44,272 nt of DNA from Gammaproteobacteria bacterium (GTDB taxonomy: Bacteria; Pseudomonadota; Gammaproteobacteria; Nitrosococcales; Methylophagaceae), in NCBI GenBank assembly GCA_014859375.1, contig JACUUH010000014.1, positions 1-44,272 on the forward strand, written 5' to 3'. A model generated the notes under the pieces. That model ran no database searches. It had not been told where the DNA came from and saw only the letters and a list, made by a program, of their open reading frames with translations. Each line of letters begins with the position of its first letter. The stretch's first letter is position 1. This document shows, one piece after another, positions 7,302 to 16,547 of the stretch. A program made the position numbers and the translations under genes.

Positions 7302-8633
7302 TTAACAAGGCAGCCTTACCTCTATGCACACACCTTCATTAATCTCAGTCGTGATATGAAAGCTTCCATTTAAACCTTCACAACGTTCTTTCATGCCTAG
7401 CAAACCAAAGCCATTTCCAGATTGAGATAAATCAAACCCAACACCGTCATCTTTGACAGTAAAACTAATTTCATCTATTTCCTGTATCAATGTAATATCG
7501 ACATGCTGCGCATTCGAATGACGGGCAACATTAGTTAGGCATTCTTGAACAATTCTATAAATAGCAATTAGCGGCGAATCGTCTAAATCAACAAATTCAC
7601 CTTGCACATTAAGCTGGCACACCGTCATAGAGTTGCGTAATTGCCATGTATTGACCAATTCGGCAAGTGCCAGCTTAAGTCCTAATTCATCAAGATCAGC
7701 AGGACGTAGTCGTTGCAAAATATTACGTACAATATCAATCATTTGCCTTACAACATCTGAGATAGCTGAACCACTTTCTTGTGCTACTTTAAGATTAGGT
7801 GCCGTTTTAATTGCTGCGGCATCGACATTGATTGCTGTTAAATGCTGACCAATTTCATCATGTAACTCACGTGCGAGACTTTTGCGTTCGTGTTCCTGCA
7901 CATTAATGATTTGCTGGTGTAAACGACGATTCATTTCTACGCTTTTCTGGAGCGTGTCTGCCATTACATTAAACTTATTGCTTATATTGGTTAATTCAGG
8001 CAGAGAAAACTGGGGCAGCCTTAATGAAAATTTGCCCGATTCTATTTCTGATAATGCATCGATAATTCGGTCTATAGGTTTCAAGGCCTGATTTACTGCT
8101 AAATATATCAATACATTAGCGGTAATAATGAAAAAAATCAGTAAGACCAACATGGTTTTAGTTTCTTCCCAGACTTCGTCAATCTCATTTAACGGATCAG
8201 GTGTCACAACTAATTCACCTATCATTTGACCAGCGTTAAATACTTGGCGTCGTGTCGGCTGCATTTGTTCAGTTACCGAGTCCATAGCCCTTACAAACCA
8301 GTCAGGTGCGATGGTTTCATGTTGTGCGTAGTGATTACTGTCTATTAAATCACCAAACACGTTGAAGAACTCTATTTTTAAATGTCGAACATTCTGTAAT
8401 TTTTTTAAATTGAAATTAGATCGTTTGGCACCATCAGAAGGTCGACCCCAAGCGGCTCCATAGCTATATAGCAATATCTCAGCATCCAACATGTGAACAG
8501 CCAACACTGCTGTAGACGCAATTTCCGCTTGCACATTTTGGCGTGCGTTATGAATGGTCGATATCGCCCCCATTGCTATAATCACTAACAATAAAAGCGT
8601 TATGATAAGGTTGAGTCGGAGTTTTAGGTTCAT
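7302..8633 (-). CDS. Membrane sensor histidine kinase (NarX/UhpB-like, HisKA_3)
   Basis: A 443-residue inner-membrane kinase. The first membrane segment is about residues 7-27, the periplasmic sensor region about 28-157, the second membrane segment about 160-180, and a HAMP linker about 178-230. The phosphoacceptor is His258 in ARELHDEIGQHL, the HisKA_3 signature that pairs with LuxR-type regulators. A C-terminal ATPase domain follows with the N-box (CLTNVARHSNA) and G-boxes (DGVGF, GFGLLGMKER). The periplasmic part matches no sensor domain I recognise. No strong ribosome site is seen ahead of the ATG. It heads the operon with the regulator and Sel1 genes. The signal is unknown; methanol, its oxidation products or lanthanides are guesses from the neighbours. 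Confidence 0.9.
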   Translation of the reverse strand: MNLKLRLNLIITLLLLVIIAMGAISTIHNARQNVQAEIASTAVLAVHMLDAEILLYSYGAAWGRPSDGAKRSNFNLKKLQNVRHLKIEFFNVFGDLIDSNHYAQHETIAPDWFVRAMDSVTEQMQPTRRQVFNAGQMIGELVVTPDPLNEIDEVWEETKTMLVLLIFFIITANVLIYLAVNQALKPIDRIIDALSEIESGKFSLRLPQFSLPELTNISNKFNVMADTLQKSVEMNRRLHQQIINVQEHERKSLARELHDEIGQHLTAINVDAAAIKTAPNLKVAQESGSAISDVVRQMIDIVRNILQRLRPADLDELGLKLALAELVNTWQLRNSMTVCQLNVQGEFVDLDDSPLIAIYRIVQECLTNVARHSNAQHVDITLIQEIDEISFTVKDDGVGFDLSQSGNGFGLLGMKERCEGLNGSFHITTEINEGVCIEVRLPC

Positions 8634-8692
8634 CTAGAAAATGCTATCAATCAAAGAGCGTCACTCTAATGATATTGCTACATTTTCTGTAT

Positions 8693-8704
8693 GGGAGAAC
8701 TTCC
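8693..8704. promoter_or_regulatory. Possible operator upstream of the histidine kinase gene
   Basis: GGGAGAACTTCC, about 60 bases ahead of the kinase ATG, is a near-palindrome and loosely resembles the GGAACTCCT motif upstream of xoxF. It might allow autoregulation. The match is imperfect, so this is weak. Confidence 0.15.
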
Positions 8705-8764
8705 TAAATATCTGATGTTGGGCAAAATAAATCGTTCATTTTGCAAATTTGTACGCTTTAATCC

Positions 8765-9643
8765 TTAACGGCTGCGTTCAACGATGCCCATCATTTTATA
8801 TGTGAGCATGGCCGCAGCAAAATCATAAGCATGAAAGCCTTTGATTGGCGCAAATTCCATGATGTCAAAACCAATGATTTCACGCTGTTTTGCTACTGAT
8901 TCAAACAAACTTAATGTTTGATACCAACCAAGACCACCGGGAACAGGCGTGCCTGTTGAAGGGAATACGGACGGATCCATTCCATCAATATCTAAAGTGA
9001 AAAATACTTTTTCCGGGAAATCATCCGGCAGGGTCAATTCAGTGATGTTGTTAGGTACTAATTGATCTGCATCCTGGAAATAGACACCAAACTGCTCGCG
9101 GCAGCCTATTTCTTCATCACAGTAGGCGCGAATACCTAATTGATAGACCGGAATACCCATATCAACGGCACGTTTCATTACAGAGGCATGACTTAATCGA
9201 TCACCTTCATAGGCATCACGTAAATCAGCATGAGCATCAATTTGGACGATACCGAAGTCTTCGATACCTGCGGCTTTTAGCCCTTTTAATACACCATAGG
9301 TCACCGTGTGTTCACCACCTAACACGATAGGCAAGCCACCTTGTTCTATAATTTCTTGTGTCGCATTTGCAATATTTTCAATAACTTGCTCAGGCTCGAC
9401 CGAACAATCAATTGTTTCACAGGTATAAATACCTTGAACGCAGGGTTTACTTTTACCATCCCATTGTTCTAATTGCCATGAGGCTTTTAATATCGCTTTT
9501 GGACCTAATGCGGTGCCGCTGCCATACGATACTGACTTTTCATACGGTACAGGTAGAACATGAAACATCGCTTGTTCAGGATCAGCTTGCTCAATTTCTG
9601 AACCTAAAAATATTGGATAGGGTTTTGCTTGTTGCTCACTCAT
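8765..9643 (-). CDS. speB: Agmatinase, ureohydrolase family
   Basis: A 292-residue manganese enzyme that splits agmatine into putrescine and urea. The three metal-binding signatures of the arginase/agmatinase family are complete: GGEH at 109-112, DAHAD at 136-140 and LDIDGMDP at 217-224. Length is typical (about 300). Its ATG overlaps the stop of nspC (TAATG), so the two are translationally coupled. With the arginine decarboxylase at the head of the cluster it completes the arginine-to-putrescine route. Arginase is the alternative reading, but the operon partners favour agmatinase. Confidence 0.92.
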   Translation of the reverse strand: MSEQQAKPYPIFLGSEIEQADPEQAMFHVLPVPYEKSVSYGSGTALGPKAILKASWQLEQWDGKSKPCVQGIYTCETIDCSVEPEQVIENIANATQEIIEQGGLPIVLGGEHTVTYGVLKGLKAAGIEDFGIVQIDAHADLRDAYEGDRLSHASVMKRAVDMGIPVYQLGIRAYCDEEIGCREQFGVYFQDADQLVPNNITELTLPDDFPEKVFFTLDIDGMDPSVFPSTGTPVPGGLGWYQTLSLFESVAKQREIIGFDIMEFAPIKGFHAYDFAAAMLTYKMMGIVERSR

Positions 9644-10809
9644 TACGATAGCCTGTTTTTAAAGTCTTGATAGCCAAATGTTTTAACGACGCGTAATTGA
9701 TCCGTATTAGAATTCCATAATGCTAATGCCGGTAGTTTAGTACCATTAAAGGTTGTGGTTTTAACCATGGTGTAATGGCTCATATCTTCAAACATAATGC
9801 GCTGACCAATTTCTAATGGCTGCTTAAAGCTATAATCACCGATGACATCACCTGCTAAACAGGTCAAACCACCTAAACGATAGGTGTGAGCATACTGTTC
9901 GGCCTCACCTGCGCCAATGATATCAGGTCGATATGGCATTTCTAATGTATCCGGCATATGGCAGGTTGCCGACGTATCCAAGATCGCCTGATTTAACTGA
10001 TTGAAGGTAATATCCAACACTTCACAACTTAATATACCTGTGCCAATAGCGACCGCTTCGCCAGGCTCAAGATAGACTTGCACTTGATGACGCGTCGTAA
10101 AATCACGCACTAGCTCAACCAGTCCATTTATATTGTAACCATCAGCCGTAATATGATGACCGCCGCCAAAATTGACCCAGTGCATCGTCGGTAATAAATG
10201 ACCAAATTTAGCTTCAACTGCGGCTACCGTTCTTGCAAGTGGTTCAAAACCTTGTTCACATAAGGTATGAAAATGTAGGCCAGTAATACCATCTAAAACA
10301 GTTTCATCCAATTCAGATAAGGTAATACCTAGACGCGAACCCGGCGCACAGGGATCATAAATTGGCACAGCCCCTTCCGAATGCTCAGGATTAATACGTA
10401 AACCAAACTGTAATTGAGGTCGCTTTGTTTGAGCCGCTAAACAGATGTCACGAAAACGTAGCCACTGTCCGCATGAGTTGAACACTATATGATGCGCAAA
10501 TTCGAGCAGTTCGATTACATCGACTTCAGAATACGCTGCAGCAAACACATGCACTTCACCACCATATTGCTCATGACCTAACTTAGCTTCATGTAAGCCG
10601 CTAGCACAGGTGCCGCTTAAATAGTGTGTTGTCACTGGCCCAAGTGACCACATTGAAAATGCTTTTAATGCCGCTAACACTTTAGCACCACTCGCATCAG
10701 CTACGTTTTTTAAGATCGATAAATTGCGTTCAACTGCCACTTCATCTACCACAAAACACGGTGATGGTAGTCGCTGTAAATCCAATTTGGAAAAATCAGT
10801 GAATTGCAT
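9643..10809 (-). CDS. nspC: Carboxynorspermidine/carboxyspermidine decarboxylase
   Basis: A 388-residue PLP enzyme of the alanine-racemase fold that removes the carboxyl group from carboxyspermidine or carboxynorspermidine, giving spermidine or norspermidine. Lys49 in VLAALKAFSMWS is the PLP lysine. NFGGGHHITADGYN and YLEPGEAVAIGTG match the phosphate-binding and active-site regions of the family. It is coupled by one-base TAATG overlaps to the dehydrogenase upstream and to agmatinase downstream. Because putrescine is made by the flanking genes and I see no diaminopropane-forming enzyme here, spermidine is the more likely product. Confidence 0.92.
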   Translation of the reverse strand: MQFTDFSKLDLQRLPSPCFVVDEVAVERNLSILKNVADASGAKVLAALKAFSMWSLGPVTTHYLSGTCASGLHEAKLGHEQYGGEVHVFAAAYSEVDVIELLEFAHHIVFNSCGQWLRFRDICLAAQTKRPQLQFGLRINPEHSEGAVPIYDPCAPGSRLGITLSELDETVLDGITGLHFHTLCEQGFEPLARTVAAVEAKFGHLLPTMHWVNFGGGHHITADGYNINGLVELVRDFTTRHQVQVYLEPGEAVAIGTGILSCEVLDITFNQLNQAILDTSATCHMPDTLEMPYRPDIIGAGEAEQYAHTYRLGGLTCLAGDVIGDYSFKQPLEIGQRIMFEDMSHYTMVKTTTFNGTKLPALALWNSNTDQLRVVKTFGYQDFKNRLS

Positions 10810-12008
10810 TAGTTATCCAGGTTAAAACTATCTAGCTCGATCACAGTCCATGGTAAGCCGTATTTGTTCATATCTTCCATAAATGGATCTGGATCAAATT
10901 GTTCGATATTCCAAACACCAGCTTGTTTCCATTTCTGCTCAAGCATCATTTTGGCACCAATCATGGCTGGTACACCGGTTGTGTATGAAATAGCTTGTGA
11001 TTGCACTTCTTTATAACACTCTTGATGATCTTTAATGTTATAGATGTAAACGATTTTTTCTTTACCGTCTTTAATACCTTTAACCACACAGCCGATGCAG
11101 GTTTTACCTTTGGTACGAGGACCAAGTGATGATGGATCGGGTAATAACTGTGCCAGCAATTGAATTGGCACAATTTCTTGGCCGTTGTAGGTAATCGGTT
11201 TAATACCTAACATACCGACATTACCCAATACTTCTAAATGCTTGAGATAGTTATCTCCAAAGCTCATCCAAAATTGGGCGCGCTTCAAGCTTGGGAAGTT
11301 TTTAGTCAGTGATTCCAATTCTTCATGATACATACGGTAGATACTATAAGTACCAACCTGTTCTGGACATTCAAATTCAGCTTTTTTAGACATAGCAGGC
11401 GTTGTAACAAACTCACCATTTTGCCAATGGCGACATTCTGCTGTGACTTCGCGAATGTTGATTTCAGGATTGAAGTTAGTAGCAAATGGATAACCATGAT
11501 CACCACCATTAACATCAATAATGTCAAGCTCATGAATTTCATCAAAATAATGTTTTGCAACATAGGTGGTAAAGACATTGGTTGCACCAGGATCAAAACC
11601 ACTACCTAATAAGGCTGTCAGACCAGCTTGTTTAAATTTATCGTGATATGCCCACTGCCATTTATACTCAAATTTAGCCGTATCTAACGGCTCATAGTTG
11701 GCAGTGTCCATGTAATCAACACCCGCTGCTAAACAAGCATCCATAATCGTTAAATCTTGATATGGTAAGGCAACGTTAATCACTAAATCAGGCTGTTCAG
11801 CCTGTAAAAATGCTGTTAGTTCTGGCACATTATCAGCATCAATTTTAGCGGTTTTGATAGGTCGATCAAGTTGCGCTGCAATTGCATCACATTTAGCCAA
11901 TGTTCGGCTTGCCAATACAATTTCAGTAAATACGTCGGGCAACTGAGCACACTTGTGAGTAACAACACCACCTACACCACCAGCACCAATAATAACTACT
12001 TTAGACAT
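10809..12008 (-). CDS. Carboxynorspermidine/carboxyspermidine dehydrogenase (saccharopine dehydrogenase-like)
   Basis: A 399-residue NAD(P)-dependent enzyme. The N-terminal Rossmann motif is VVIIGAGGVGGVVTHKCA (residues 4-21), followed by the saccharopine-dehydrogenase-type catalytic half, including DVNGGDHGYPFATN. The enzyme reductively joins putrescine (or diaminopropane) to aspartate beta-semialdehyde to make carboxyspermidine. A plain lysine-pathway saccharopine dehydrogenase would not fit the setting, as it lies between speA and nspC. AGGA precedes the ATG, and the stop overlaps the nspC start. The substrate aspartate semialdehyde is produced by Asd, encoded at 33875-34894. Confidence 0.92.
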   Translation of the reverse strand: MSKVVIIGAGGVGGVVTHKCAQLPDVFTEIVLASRTLAKCDAIAAQLDRPIKTAKIDADNVPELTAFLQAEQPDLVINVALPYQDLTIMDACLAAGVDYMDTANYEPLDTAKFEYKWQWAYHDKFKQAGLTALLGSGFDPGATNVFTTYVAKHYFDEIHELDIIDVNGGDHGYPFATNFNPEINIREVTAECRHWQNGEFVTTPAMSKKAEFECPEQVGTYSIYRMYHEELESLTKNFPSLKRAQFWMSFGDNYLKHLEVLGNVGMLGIKPITYNGQEIVPIQLLAQLLPDPSSLGPRTKGKTCIGCVVKGIKDGKEKIVYIYNIKDHQECYKEVQSQAISYTTGVPAMIGAKMMLEQKWKQAGVWNIEQFDPDPFMEDMNKYGLPWTVIELDSFNLDN

Positions 12009-12035
12009 TGCTAAATTCCTATATCAACTCGTTAT

Positions 12036-13979
12036 CTATCGTTCAAAAAAGGTATAACCTTGCATGCTTTCACGAAAAGCCTGCAACACTTGTTGGCGCA
12101 TCGCTACCGAGATTTTGCCATCACGTACTGCTTGTTCGGCAATACGTCTAAATTGTTCTTGCATGTTTTTTGGATCGTATTCGACATAGCTCAACACATC
12201 GGCAATGCTGTCACCATGGAATTCACGAATAAAATCAAAACTGCCATCTTCATTGATATGCACACTGACCACGTTGGTATCACCGAATAGATTGTGTAAA
12301 TCACCGAGTGTTTCCTGGTAGGCCCCAACTAGAAAAACACCTAAATAATATTCTTCATTTTGTTTCAATGGGTGTAATGGCAATGTTTTACGAATACCAT
12401 CTATATGTGCAAAAGAATCAATTTTGCCATCACAATCACAGGTCATATCTGCCAACACAGCGTTGCGTGTTGGTTGTTCATTCAGGCGATGAATCGGCAT
12501 AATAGGGAAGATTTGATCAATCGCCCAAATATCTGGCAACGATTGAAACAAGCTGAAGTTACCATAGTAAATATCAGATAATAACTCCGGTAACGATTCT
12601 AATTCAGTTGAAACACGTTTGGCTTGCGGTAGCAATTCTGTAATTTTTTCTAAAATAGCCAATGACATATTTTCAGCCATTGCACGATCACGCAAACTGG
12701 CTTGACCACGATGAAACAGTTCACGAATTTCATCGCGATAATACAAGGCATCGTTATAACATTCTTGTAAGTTAGCTAGCTCAACGTTATGTAACACTTC
12801 GAATAAATTTAGCAGTTGATCGTGACTATCTTGTGCCAATTCTGCAGGAACCGCACTAGGTTTATGATCTCGCACATCTAAAATATTAAATAACAACATC
12901 GATGAGTAGGCGACTAACGCTCGACCAGACTCGGTCACAATAACAGGGTGTTTGATATCAAGCGGATCTAAACACTCCTGCAAAGTTTCGATGATGTTGT
13001 AACAATATTCATCCAGACCATAGTTCATACTGTGAGTACTGTTTGAACGCGTGCCTTCATAGTCAACGGCCAAGCCACCACCCAAATCGATATAGCCCAT
13101 TGGGGCACCTTCTTCGATTAAGCCCGTATAAAAACGACAGACTTCTAATACACCTGTACGAATGTTACGAATATTGGGTATCTGTGAACCTAAATGACTA
13201 TGAAGCAACTGCAAGCAATGCAACATATCTGCCTGCTTTAACTGCTCAACGACATCTAACAAGGCATTGGTTGATAAGCCAAAAATTGAACGGTCACCAC
13301 TATCTTCATTCCAGTGACCTTCAACCATCGATGATAATCGAATACGAACACCAATAAGAGGTTCAATACCCAACGCTTTACTACGCTCAATAATAATGGC
13401 TAATTCTGTTGTGGTTTCTAATACAAAGAAACACGGGATCCCCATCTGACGAGCATAGAGTCCAAGATCAATAAACTCAGCATCTTTATATCCATTACAG
13501 ATAATTAAACTGTCATGATCTTGTAATTGCGATAAGGCAATAATCAACTCAGCTTTACTGCCTGCTTCCAAACCGTGATGGTATTGGCGCCCAAAATCAG
13601 CTATTTCTTCAATAACATGACATTGTTGGTTTACTTTGATTGGAAACACGCCACGATAATGATTTTGATATTCCGCTTGCTCGATAGCTTTTGCAAAGGC
13701 TTCATTTAATTGTTTGATGCGTTGATCAAGTAAATTATCGATACGAAGCACCGCTGGCATTTCCAAGCCACGCTCTTTCATACCTTCAACGATATCAATT
13801 AATGATACACAAACAGTCTTATCTCCAAATTGAACTGTGGCAACAACATGACCATCGTCAGAAACATCGAAATAATCCGCACCCCAATCTCGCACACCAT
13901 AGAGTTGCGAACTTTGTTGTGCATCCCAGTCTGATTGTGATTGCTCTAAAGCATTATTGGAGCGGATGCTATCTTGCAT
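12036..13979 (-). CDS. speA: Biosynthetic arginine decarboxylase
   Basis: A 647-residue PLP- and magnesium-dependent enzyme turning arginine into agmatine, the first step of this polyamine cluster. Lys115 in FPIKVNQQCHVIEEI is the PLP lysine. LEAGSKAEL, SHLGSQI and the glycine-rich IDLGGGLAVDYEG are family motifs, and the C-terminal half contains the substrate-binding segment with DMTCDCDGKID. I start at the ATG at 13979 with GAGGA ten bases upstream. The frame extends ten codons to a TTG, but the ribosome site lies inside that extension. It is followed 27 bases later by the dehydrogenase gene. Confidence 0.95.
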   Translation of the reverse strand: MQDSIRSNNALEQSQSDWDAQQSSQLYGVRDWGADYFDVSDDGHVVATVQFGDKTVCVSLIDIVEGMKERGLEMPAVLRIDNLLDQRIKQLNEAFAKAIEQAEYQNHYRGVFPIKVNQQCHVIEEIADFGRQYHHGLEAGSKAELIIALSQLQDHDSLIICNGYKDAEFIDLGLYARQMGIPCFFVLETTTELAIIIERSKALGIEPLIGVRIRLSSMVEGHWNEDSGDRSIFGLSTNALLDVVEQLKQADMLHCLQLLHSHLGSQIPNIRNIRTGVLEVCRFYTGLIEEGAPMGYIDLGGGLAVDYEGTRSNSTHSMNYGLDEYCYNIIETLQECLDPLDIKHPVIVTESGRALVAYSSMLLFNILDVRDHKPSAVPAELAQDSHDQLLNLFEVLHNVELANLQECYNDALYYRDEIRELFHRGQASLRDRAMAENMSLAILEKITELLPQAKRVSTELESLPELLSDIYYGNFSLFQSLPDIWAIDQIFPIMPIHRLNEQPTRNAVLADMTCDCDGKIDSFAHIDGIRKTLPLHPLKQNEEYYLGVFLVGAYQETLGDLHNLFGDTNVVSVHINEDGSFDFIREFHGDSIADVLSYVEYDPKNMQEQFRRIAEQAVRDGKISVAMRQQVLQAFRESMQGYTFFER

Positions 13980-14088
13980 TGTGCAAATATCCTCGGGGGG
14001 ATGATTCAAATGGCGGAATTCTCACTATTTCCATCTTAAAAAGCAAAGGTTTTATCAGTTTTTTGTATTAAATAGTATTATGATTCGA

Positions 14089-15141
14089 TTACATGATCGG
14101 TAAATCTTCTGGCACTGCTGTATCAGTGGCAGGATCTAAATCAGAATGAAAGGCTTCAACACTATCGGCCACTTCATCAGGCCGATTAAATCGCGCAATA
14201 TGAAACAAGGCTTCACCCTCATTAACCAATGGCAAATTCGTTCTCCCTATAACCACACCTGAACTTGTTGCAATCACCTCAACTTCACTATTTTGATCAC
14301 CATATGGGGCGGCAACAATACCTAATAAATCACCCTTATTAACGTGATTACCCATTGGTACTAACATTCTGAAAATACCACTTTGTGGTGCCCGCACCCA
14401 TGTACTTGAACGGGCAACAAAAGGCACTGTCACCTTTTTGGCTTTAGAACGAATGCTCAACATGCCAAGCATTCGCATCACGTTTAATACACCAGCAACA
14501 CCGGCCCGTATTGCCAATTCATTAAAACGCAAGGCTTCGCCTGCTTCATAAACAATGACAGGAACGTCATAGTCAAAACAAGCATGTCGTAGCGAACCTG
14601 CAATCAGATTTGAATTGACAACAACAGGCGCATTAAACGATTGAGCCATTGCTTCAACATTTGAATGTGACAAATCTGCCCGTATTTGCGGCAAGTTATC
14701 CCGATGAATAGCGGCCGTGTGCAGATCAATACCATGTGTGCATTTAGAGGCAACTTCGGTCATAAAGGCATGTGCTAATCGGCCCGCTAAGCTGCCTTCA
14801 CCCGAACCCGGAAAACTGCGATTTAAATCACGACGGTCAGGCAAATAACGTGATTGATTGATAAAGCCATAGACATTGACAACCGGCACTGTAATTAAGG
14901 TACCGCGTAAGCCTTTTATCGCTTTAAGCTTAACTAAACGTCGAATAATTTCGACACCATTGATTTCATCACCATGCACAGCAGCAGAAATAAATAATAT
15001 TGGCCCCTTTCGACGACCACGGATAACTTGTACTGGCATACTTAATGATGTATGCATATACAAATCTGGTAATGCCACATCGACTATTTTGTTTTGACCC
15101 AGACCAATGCCTTGTCCGGCAATAGTTAAGATATCAGCCAT
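14089..15141 (-). CDS. Succinylglutamate desuccinylase / aspartoacylase family zinc hydrolase
   Basis: A 350-residue metallohydrolase of the M14-like AstE/AspA family, which cleaves N-acyl bonds of amino acids. Zinc ligands are His56 and Glu59 in AAVHGDEINGVE and His141 in IDLHTA. Arg/Asn motifs DRRDLNRSFPG (102-112) bind the substrate carboxyl. The C-terminal 100 residues form a beta-rich domain (APQSGIFRMLVPMGNHVNKGDLLG) that recalls a biotinyl-lipoyl fold. It is not near arginine succinyltransferase genes, so AstE itself is unlikely. The gene follows rimK by 6 bases, so it probably acts on a product or substrate of the RimK ligase. The true substrate is not known. Confidence 0.85.
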   Translation of the reverse strand: MADILTIAGQGIGLGQNKIVDVALPDLYMHTSLSMPVQVIRGRRKGPILFISAAVHGDEINGVEIIRRLVKLKAIKGLRGTLITVPVVNVYGFINQSRYLPDRRDLNRSFPGSGEGSLAGRLAHAFMTEVASKCTHGIDLHTAAIHRDNLPQIRADLSHSNVEAMAQSFNAPVVVNSNLIAGSLRHACFDYDVPVIVYEAGEALRFNELAIRAGVAGVLNVMRMLGMLSIRSKAKKVTVPFVARSSTWVRAPQSGIFRMLVPMGNHVNKGDLLGIVAAPYGDQNSEVEVIATSSGVVIGRTNLPLVNEGEALFHIARFNRPDEVADSVEAFHSDLDPATDTAVPEDLPIM

Positions 15142-15147
15142 AGCGTT

Positions 15148-16053
15148 TTAGCCACGCCCACGTGTTTTGGTTTTACCTGATTTTGCATTCTTTTCTGTGA
15201 AGTCAATAATCATACTGGCAATATCTTTTCCTGTTGCCCCTTCAATACCTTGTAGACCTGGTGATGAATTCACTTCCATTACAACGGGGCCATGATTCGA
15301 TCGCAATAAATCAACACCACATACGTTCAAGCCCATTGTTCTGGCAGCTCTCACTGCAGTTGAACGCTCTTCAGGTGTAATACGAATTAAATTGGCAGTT
15401 CCGCCTCGATGAATATTCGAACGGAATTCACCTTCTTTACCTTGGCGTTTCATCGCAGCGACAACTTTATCACCCACAACCAGACAACGAATATCTGCAC
15501 CACCTGCTTCTTTAATAAATTCCTGAACCAGAATATTAGCCTTCATACCCATAAAGGCTTCGATAACACTTTCTGCCGCAGCCTTGGTTTCAGCTAACAC
15601 CACACCAATTCCTTGTGTGCCTTCTAATAATTTAATCACTAGTGGTGCACCCCCAACCATTTTGATTAAATCATCAACATCATCAGGGCGATGAGCAAAA
15701 CCTGTTACCGGTAATCCCAAGCCCTTACGAGATAATAATTGCAAAGCGCGTAATTTATCGCGTGAACGACTGATAGCTACAGACTCATTGACAGGATAAA
15801 CATGCATCATTTCAAACTGTCGTAATACCGCTGTGCCATAAAATGTAACCGATGCACCAATGCGAGGAATAACAGCATCAAATCCTGTTAAATTTTGTCC
15901 TTTATAATGCACCTCGGGCTTCATTGATGTGATATTCATATAACAACGTAATACATCAATAACATGAACTTCATGACCACGTGACTCGGCCGCTTCGACC
16001 AGTCTACGTGTTGAATATAAATTCGGGTTGCGAGATAAAATCGCTATTTTCAT
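15148..16053 (-). CDS. rimK: RimK-family ATP-grasp amino-acid ligase
   Basis: A 301-residue ATP-grasp ligase, the same length as E. coli RimK, which adds glutamates to the C-terminus of ribosomal protein S6. The N-terminal domain starts [18 protein letters not shown]. The ATP-grasp core includes Lys141, the glycine-rich loop EGTQGIGV (144-151) and the magnesium ligands Asp248, Glu260 and Asn262 in [11 protein letters not shown]. It overlaps rimB by 4 bases (ATGA) and is followed by the desuccinylase. S6 may be its target, but in this operon context another peptide or a small molecule is possible. Confidence 0.92.
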   Translation of the reverse strand: MKIAILSRNPNLYSTRRLVEAAESRGHEVHVIDVLRCYMNITSMKPEVHYKGQNLTGFDAVIPRIGASVTFYGTAVLRQFEMMHVYPVNESVAISRSRDKLRALQLLSRKGLGLPVTGFAHRPDDVDDLIKMVGGAPLVIKLLEGTQGIGVVLAETKAAAESVIEAFMGMKANILVQEFIKEAGGADIRCLVVGDKVVAAMKRQGKEGEFRSNIHRGGTANLIRITPEERSTAVRAARTMGLNVCGVDLLRSNHGPVVMEVNSSPGLQGIEGATGKDIASMIIDFTEKNAKSGKTKTRGRG

Positions 16054-16547
16054 TCGAAATTTCCTTCAAGATTATCTTGCAAAGAATCTTGCATGTGCTC
16101 AATTAAGGTTTGACCTGCCAGATAGGACAGTGCGGAATTGACCACTATATTACCAGCAGTCATTGCTGTTCGTCCTAATAACATTCTAAACAACATGCTA
16201 TCCCGGTTTGTCAACGTTGCCTCTATCGTCCACGTTTTTTGGCCTACGCTCACATTAGTTTCAATCACATAACGCTGTTCGGAATGACCTCCAGAGTCAG
16301 TCACTGCACGTTGGTCAATGACTTTTGCTTCACACCAAACCTCTTTGTCAGTGTTGTTTTGCAGCGGATGCATGCCAAACTTGACCCATAGCTCACCGTT
16401 GTTATCAAAAGGTTCAACCGAAAAAGCATGCAGTGCTGAAGTACGAGCACCGGTATCAACTTTGGCTTTAATTGATGGCACACCTAAGTCAGGTAATGCC
16501 AACCATTCTCGCCAACCTACTACAATTTGTTCATTCTTTTCTGACAC
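16050..16547 (-). CDS. rimB: RimB-type retropepsin-like protease (ATP-dependent zinc protease family)
   Basis: A 165-residue protein of the family labelled ATP-dependent zinc protease, often found beside rim[15 protein letters not shown] (28-41) carries Asp31-Thr-Gly-Ala, the aspartyl-protease active-site motif, and [11 protein letters not shown] near residue 120 matches the second conserved region. There is no zinc-protease HExxH, so the family name is misleading and a retropepsin-like aspartic mechanism fits better. Translation starts at GTG (16547) with a modest GGA ahead, and its stop overlaps the rimK start. It may trim residues added by RimK; that is inference. Confidence 0.85.
   Translation of the reverse strand: MSEKNEQIVVGWREWLALPDLGVPSIKAKVDTGARTSALHAFSVEPFDNNGELWVKFGMHPLQNNTDKEVWCEAKVIDQRAVTDSGGHSEQRYVIETNVSVGQKTWTIEATLTNRDSMLFRMLLGRTAMTAGNIVVNSALSYLAGQTLIEHMQDSLQDNLEGNFE

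Noticed and set aside
8722-8744. GCAAAAT/ATTTTGC hairpin between speB and the kinase gene
   Set aside because: The 7-base stem is AT-rich, the loop is 9 bases and no T-run follows on either strand in a useful place, so it is not called a terminator.
12060-13357. Plus-strand open frames inside speA
   Set aside because: They are antisense shadows of a well-conserved gene, with no ribosome sites and no recognisable protein motifs. The same holds for other opposite-strand frames of 60-160 codons in the window.
14089-15141. Calling this gene astE
   Set aside because: None of astA, astB, astC or astD is nearby, and the partners are rimK and rimB; only the family name is justified.
16050-16547. 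Reading RimB as a zinc protease
   Set aside because: There is no HExxH or other clear zinc-ligand set. The DTGA motif points to an aspartic, retropepsin-like site, so only the family label is kept.
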